A stretch of 47,325 bases of DNA from an uncultured Bacteroidia bacterium (GTDB taxonomy: Bacteria > Bacteroidota > Bacteroidia > Bacteroidales > UBA932): assembly GCA_902780455.1 (NCBI GenBank), contig CACZFO010000007.1:1-47325 (forward strand). Direction: 5' to 3'. The notes under the pieces were generated by a model, which did not search any database, was not told the DNA's origin, and was given only the letters and a program-made list of their open reading frames with translations. Each line of letters opens with the position of its first letter. Position 1 is the stretch's first letter. The position numbers and the translations under genes were made by a program. Below, in pieces: positions 43,709 to 47,325 of this stretch.

Positions 43709-44971
43709 ATGGCACAAGTTAAAACCACCCGATACGTGGCCCTTGATGTTCTCAGGGGCATGACTGTTGCGGGCATGATACTGGTAAACAACCCTGGTAG
43801 CTGGGGACATATATTTTCACCTCTGAGGCATGCAAGCTGGGCCGGCTGCACCCCTACTGACCTCGTTTTCCCGTTCTTCCTGTTCGTAGTTGGAGCGGCT
43901 ATGGCCTTCTCCTTTGCAAAATACGGAGAGAGCCTTTCAAAGGCCAGTGTAAAAAAGCTTCTGATAAGGGGAGCCCTGATTTTCCTGGTTGGCCTGGCAC
44001 TGAACGCTTTTCCGTTCATAAAACTGCCTATGGATCCTGACCACGGATTCTGGTGGAACGTGGCAGAGAAATTCCGCCACCTGAGAATCTTCGGAGTGCT
44101 TCAGAGAATTGCCATGTGCTATGTGGTGGGCGGTCTGATTGCCCTCTGGCTCAAGAAACCGAAGAAGATAGTCTGCACAATGGTGATACTGGCACTTCTG
44201 GAAGTTCTGGTATTGTGGCTTCTCAGAGACGGACAGGGTGCCTTCCTCTTTGGCGAAACCGTCAAGGACACCATGGCCGGAAGGGCTTCCGGAGCCTTTG
44301 ACGTTAATTTCTTCAATGCCCTGGGCCTCAACGGAGAAAACCATGTTTACCACGGAGAAGGTTTTGCCTTTGATCCGGAAGGCCTTATCGGAGTCCTCAG
44401 CGGAAGCTGCACTGTTCTGCTGGGATTCCTCATCGGCAATATCTGCCGCACCGAGGAACATAAAATCAATGCGGTAGCCAAGCTGTTCGTGATTGGAATG
44501 ATCTGCCTTGCACTGGGTATGATTTTCAGCATCTGGCTTCCTATCGTGAAGAAAATATGGACAGGTTCCTACGTTCTCTATGCAGGCGGATGGGCTATAC
44601 TGATGCTCGGATTCTTCGCCTACTTCATAGACGTCAAGGGCAAGGAAAAGATCTTTACTCCTTTCAAGGCCCTTGGAATGAACCCTCTGTTCGCCTTTGT
44701 GATGGCCGGCCTGTTCTCCAAGATCCTCGGCGGCATAATCAAGTGGAAGGTTCCTATGCTGCAGGATGACGGAACCATGGGAGAAAAGACATACTCCGTA
44801 CTGAGCTGGTTCTACCAGAACTGCTGCTGCCCAATCTTCCGTTCTGACTTTTTCGGAGGAAACAACGGCAACAACGAGTTTGCTTCGCTGATGTACGCCA
44901 TCGTATATGTGATAGTCTTCACGCTCATGGCTTATGCCCTCTACCGCAAGAAGATAGTCATCAAGCTCTAA
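43709..44971 (+). CDS. Heparan-alpha-glucosaminide N-acetyltransferase-like membrane protein (DUF5009/DUF1624)
   Basis: The 420-residue protein has about ten membrane segments. Its start is RYVALDVLRGMTVAGMILVNN followed by WAGCTPTDLVFPFFLFVVGAA, the mark of HGSNAT/YeiB-related transmembrane acyltransferases that move acetyl groups to sugars across the membrane. The frame is open upstream, but the first ATG is at 43709. An acyl-sugar role would fit the nearby PIG-L gene, but that is inference. Confidence 0.87.
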   Translation: MAQVKTTRYVALDVLRGMTVAGMILVNNPGSWGHIFSPLRHASWAGCTPTDLVFPFFLFVVGAAMAFSFAKYGESLSKASVKKLLIRGALIFLVGLALNAFPFIKLPMDPDHGFWWNVAEKFRHLRIFGVLQRIAMCYVVGGLIALWLKKPKKIVCTMVILALLEVLVLWLLRDGQGAFLFGETVKDTMAGRASGAFDVNFFNALGLNGENHVYHGEGFAFDPEGLIGVLSGSCTVLLGFLIGNICRTEEHKINAVAKLFVIGMICLALGMIFSIWLPIVKKIWTGSYVLYAGGWAILMLGFFAYFIDVKGKEKIFTPFKALGMNPLFAFVMAGLFSKILGGIIKWKVPMLQDDGTMGEKTYSVLSWFYQNCCCPIFRSDFFGGNNGNNEFASLMYAIVYVIVFTLMAYALYRKKIVIKL

Positions 44972-44985
44972 CAAGTTCATCGCCG

Positions 44986-45222
44986 ATGAAAAAGATGATA
45001 ATGGTGGGCGGCAAGATGGCAGATGCCGTAAAATGGGATGGATTAAACCTGCCCCAGATTCGGGAGATTGCCGGAGAAAAGCTGATGGAACCTCATCTTT
45101 GCATGGGGTTCCTCTATCTTTTCATCGCAACGGAAGACGGTATTTCCCAATGCAACGAGGGCGACTGGGTAGCCAAGGACACTGACGGTGGCCTGCACGT
45201 CCTGAAAGCAGAAGAGATGTAG
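44986..45222 (+). CDS. Small protein of unknown function
   Basis: The 78-residue protein begins MKKMIMVGGKMADAVKWDGL and ends GDWVAKDTDGGLHVLKAEEM. The end recalls the phage-type small proteins with GDW(I/V)V.....G..H, but no family is certain. It follows the acyltransferase gene by 14 nt and precedes tsaE by 15 nt, so it is probably co-transcribed. Confidence 0.65.
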   Translation: MKKMIMVGGKMADAVKWDGLNLPQIREIAGEKLMEPHLCMGFLYLFIATEDGISQCNEGDWVAKDTDGGLHVLKAEEM

Positions 45223-45237
45223 TAGCATTATCTGGAT

Positions 45238-45756
45238 ATGGAGTACTGGAAGCAAAAGAAAAGAGAGGATAATAAGAAAACCCTTTGGTGGGAAAATATT
45301 GTTGTGGACGGCGGAAAGAACAAAATTCTCAAGACCTTCACAATCAGCAGCCTTGAAGAAATAGACAAGGTGGCTCAGGAGTTCATCAGCTACATCTCTG
45401 AGTCCGACCTCCAGAGCAACATCTTTGCCTTCTACGGCAAGATGGGAGCCGGCAAGACCACCTTCATCAAAGCCATCTGCAATGCCCTTGGCGTAAAGGA
45501 CAACGTAAACAGCCCTACCTTCACTATCATCAACGAATACAAAAGCGCAAAAGGATTTCCAATATACCACTTTGACTTCTACCGCATCAACAAGATTCAG
45601 GAAGCCTTTGACATAGGTACAGAAGACTACTTCTCAGGAAACGGCCTCTGCCTTATCGAATGGCCTGAGAAAATCGCCGAGATACTCCCTGAAGACTGCA
45701 TCAAGGTCTCAATCACCACCAACCCCGACCTCAGCCGCACGATAGAGATTTCATAG
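45238..45756 (+). CDS. tsaE: tRNA threonylcarbamoyladenosine biosynthesis ATPase TsaE
   Basis: TsaE is the ATPase of the t6A complex with TsaB and TsaD. The 172-residue protein has the P-loop GKMGAGKTT (67-75), NSPTFTIINEY, IYHFDFYRI and IEWPEKI. The first about 30 residues (MEYWKQKKREDNKKTLWW) are an extra N-terminal stretch compared with usual TsaE, and no later ATG could replace the start before the P-loop. Confidence 0.92.
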   Translation: MEYWKQKKREDNKKTLWWENIVVDGGKNKILKTFTISSLEEIDKVAQEFISYISESDLQSNIFAFYGKMGAGKTTFIKAICNALGVKDNVNSPTFTIINEYKSAKGFPIYHFDFYRINKIQEAFDIGTEDYFSGNGLCLIEWPEKIAEILPEDCIKVSITTNPDLSRTIEIS

Positions 45757-45759
45757 CCT

Positions 45760-45833
45760 AAAATGTGATTTTTTGGCCTAAAAAAGCTCCGAAAATGTGA
45801 TTTTTTGCTTATTTTTGAAGCCGAAAATGTGAT
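45760..45833 (+). repeat. Three AAAATGTGAT repeats at exactly 32-bp spacing
   Basis: AAAATGTGAT occurs at 45760-45769, 45792-45801 and 45824-45833. Units 1 and 2 share a longer AAAATGTGATTTTTTG and end in CCG. The third copy overlaps the first ATG of the DUF4143 ATPase gene. The spacing is about three helical turns, suitable for one protein binding side by side. Confidence 0.7.
45810..45817 (+). promoter_or_regulatory. -7 promoter element of the DUF4143 ATPase gene
   Basis: TATTTTTG lies between repeat copies 2 and 3; a start site would fall near copy 3. No clear -33 box; copy 2 takes its place. Confidence 0.45.
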
Positions 45834-47190
45834 GAAAACCATGCAACTTCTTAAAAGAAAGGTAGATAACTTTTTAGCCCACTGGAAGGGAAGGTCCAAC
45901 CACAAACCCCTCATCATAAAAGGGGCCCGGCAAATTGGAAAAACAGAATCAGTAAGGGCCTTTGGAAAGGCCAACTACAAGTCTGTCATAGAAATCAATT
46001 TCGTGCTTGAAAAAAAGTTCAGGGGTATTTTTGAAGATGGATACGAAGTAGATTCCATTATCAAGAACATCACTCTGCTGAATCCTGAACTGAAGTTCAT
46101 TCCTTACCACACTCTCATTTTCTTTGACGAACTGCAAAAGTGCCCAGACTGCGCCACTTCCCTCAAATCTTTCTGCCAAGACGGACGGTATGATGTTATA
46201 TGTTCCGGCTCACTGATGGGCATTTATTACCAGGAGATAGAATCCAACGCCGTGGGCTACAAAGAAGACTATACCATGCACTCAATGGATTTTGAGGAGT
46301 TCCTGTGGGCAAAAGGCTATACTCCACAGCAGATTGAAGACCTTTATTCCCACATGATTGCCATAACTCCACTTTCAGAAATCCAAATGAAGACAATGAT
46401 GGAAAACTTCCTGGACTATATGACAATAGGAGGAATGCCGGAAGTGGTGAGAATGTATATAGAAAACCGCCATTTCGGAGGAACACTTCATCTTCTGAAC
46501 CAACTGCTAAAAGACTACGAAGAAGACATCACCAAGTATGCCAGAGAAACCGACAAGTCAAAAGTACTTGCCGTCTATAACCACATATCAACCTTTCTAG
46601 CCAAAGAGAACAAGAAGTTCCAAGTCAGCAAAGTAGCCAAAGGTGCCAGGAACAGGGAATATGTCGGATGCGTGGAATGGCTGCAGGAAGCCGGAGTGAT
46701 AAACGTGGCATATTGCCTACACAATGCAGAACTTCCTCTAAAAGGCAATTACAACCCCAACTACTACAAGGTTTATTATCACGATACAGGCCTCCTGATT
46801 GCCTCTCTGGACGAAGAAGCGCAGGAAGACCTCCGAACCAACAGAAACTTCGGCACATATAAAGGAGCCCTATACGAGAACATTGTAGGTGAAATGCTCA
46901 TCAAATCAGGCTATCCTCAGCTCTATTTCTTCAAAAGGGAAAACCCTTCTCTTGAAATGGATTTTTTTGTCCGCGACAAAGACTCCCTTGTGCCTGTGGA
47001 AGTGAAATCAAAAGACGGGGCTACGGCCTCTCTCAACAACCTCATAAACTGGGACTCGTTCCCTGACATCCGCTACGGCATCAAATTCGGCTACAAGAAC
47101 ATTGGCTGGAACGGCAAATTCTACACTTTCCCATATTTCCTCGCCTTCCTGCTGAAGCGGTTCCTGCAGGATCCTAACAGGAATATGTAG
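45832..47190 (+). CDS. AAA-family ATPase with DUF4143 domain
   Basis: The 452-residue protein has an AAA ATPase with the P-loop GARQIGKT (31-38) and Walker B IFFDELQKC, and a C-terminal DUF4143 domain with FFVRDKDSLVPVEVKS near residue 395, a nuclease-like PD-(D/E)xK fold in relatives. The starts ATG 45832 and ATG 45841 are both plausible; the second gives MQLLKRKVDNFL, the more usual family start. The family is abundant and variable in Bacteroidota, and its role is unknown. Set apart from tsaE by repeats, so probably its own unit. Confidence 0.87.
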   Translation: MKTMQLLKRKVDNFLAHWKGRSNHKPLIIKGARQIGKTESVRAFGKANYKSVIEINFVLEKKFRGIFEDGYEVDSIIKNITLLNPELKFIPYHTLIFFDELQKCPDCATSLKSFCQDGRYDVICSGSLMGIYYQEIESNAVGYKEDYTMHSMDFEEFLWAKGYTPQQIEDLYSHMIAITPLSEIQMKTMMENFLDYMTIGGMPEVVRMYIENRHFGGTLHLLNQLLKDYEEDITKYARETDKSKVLAVYNHISTFLAKENKKFQVSKVAKGARNREYVGCVEWLQEAGVINVAYCLHNAELPLKGNYNPNYYKVYYHDTGLLIASLDEEAQEDLRTNRNFGTYKGALYENIVGEMLIKSGYPQLYFFKRENPSLEMDFFVRDKDSLVPVEVKSKDGATASLNNLINWDSFPDIRYGIKFGYKNIGWNGKFYTFPYFLAFLLKRFLQDPNRNM

Positions 47191-47224
47191 TTACCATTAC
47201 TTGTATTGCTCCGCAATGGCGTCT

Positions 47225-47245
47225 TAATCACTCATTTTGTGATTA
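47225..47245. terminator. Hairpin after the DUF4143 ATPase gene
   Basis: TAATCAC (47225-47231) pairs with GTGATTA (47239-47245). Rightward a TTTTT run follows after 10 nt; it is a weak terminator between convergent genes. Confidence 0.4.
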
Positions 47246-47323
47246 TCATAGGTCTTTTTGCCTATTCAATATTCGTTTTATCTCTCTCAGGACTTCTTTG
47301 TTTTCCTTATACGATAAAGTCTC
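47246..47323 (-). CDS. Possible 3' end of an unknown gene (partial at window edge)
   Basis: On the minus strand an open frame of 25 codons from the window edge ends KRILNRQKDL then TGA (47248-47246). The Lys/Glu-rich helical sequence and the hairpin right after the stop suggest a real C-terminus, but the stretch is too short to be sure. Confidence 0.35.
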   Translation of the reverse strand, partial: ETLSYKENKEVLREIKRILNRQKDL

Positions 47324-47325
47324 TT

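Noticed and set aside
43937..44980. 347-codon frame opposite the acyltransferase gene
   Set aside because: Its composition (many His, Gln and Glu, no hydrophobic core pattern) is that of an antisense shadow of a membrane protein gene.
45760..45833. CRISPR-like short repeats
   Set aside because: Only three 10-bp copies, the intervening sequences are similar rather than unique, and no cas gene is near.

Overview
The window looks like chromosomal DNA from a Bacteroidales (Bacteroidota) bacterium. The reasons are promoters of the form TTTG-N19..22-TAnnTTTG, an almost complete lack of Shine-Dalgarno sequences, many lipoproteins and SusC/MG2-type surface proteins, the order rplM-rpsI-rpsB-tsf, and Bacteroidota-type fusions such as DAHP synthase-chorismate mutase. 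The genus cannot be fixed from sequence alone. No phage, transposon, CRISPR array or rRNA operon was seen.

Layout, left to right. (1) 1-4.5 kb: the 3' end of an unknown gene, then a leftward serine-hydrolase lipoprotein and a large MG2/TonB-plug surface protein. (2) 4.7-7.7 kb: the leftward ribosomal operon rplM-rpsI-rpsB-tsf, divergent from dusB. (3) 8.8-14.5 kb: aromatic amino-acid synthesis. A leftward DAHP synthase-chorismate mutase gene sits behind a 411-bp control region. Divergent from it is aroB, an aroD-aroA fusion gene and aroC. (4) 14.5-20.3 kb: cell-envelope genes, namely a secreted serine hydrolase, a CapA-like protein, a lipoprotein and two tandem GH3 (NagZ-like) hydrolases. (5) 20.4-25.8 kb: a small lipoprotein, a truncated S10-type ribosomal operon (rplC-rplD-rplW-rplB-rpsS-rplV-rpsC) and a SIMPL-domain gene. 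(6) 26-34.7 kb: eno, guaD, cysS, ssb, a Zn-ribbon gene with a coiled-coil lipoprotein, an M3 peptidase, and umuD-umuC preceded by a 35-codon ORF. (7) 35.4-47.3 kb: an SGNH hydrolase, a 17-residue-repeat secreted protein, tRNA-Gln and tRNA-Met, ispF, mutL, rhomboid, EEP-family protein, tsaC, a Tat-exported PIG-L deacetylase, rsmE, an HGSNAT-like acyltransferase, tsaE and a DUF4143 ATPase.

The most interesting element is the leader of the DAHP synthase-chorismate mutase gene (about 9970-10148, minus strand). It has a promoter, a 19-codon leader peptide (MFISSRYNGLHMLYSWYRE) rich in Tyr/Trp/Phe codons, and three mutually exclusive pairings that end in an intrinsic terminator. This is the layout of classical trp/phe-type transcription attenuation, here placed on the first enzyme of the chorismate pathway in a Bacteroidota genome.

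Other points of note: an AroD-AroA fusion, an S10 operon cut short at both ends, a start codon of cysS that abuts the T-tract of the upstream terminator, an over-represented ATCGCGAT palindrome found mostly at gene starts, three 32-bp-phased AAAATGTGAT repeats in front of a DUF4143 ATPase, a perfect TTGACA-N5-TGTCAA operator candidate between the umu locus and an SGNH gene, and a MutL lacking the usual endonuclease motif.
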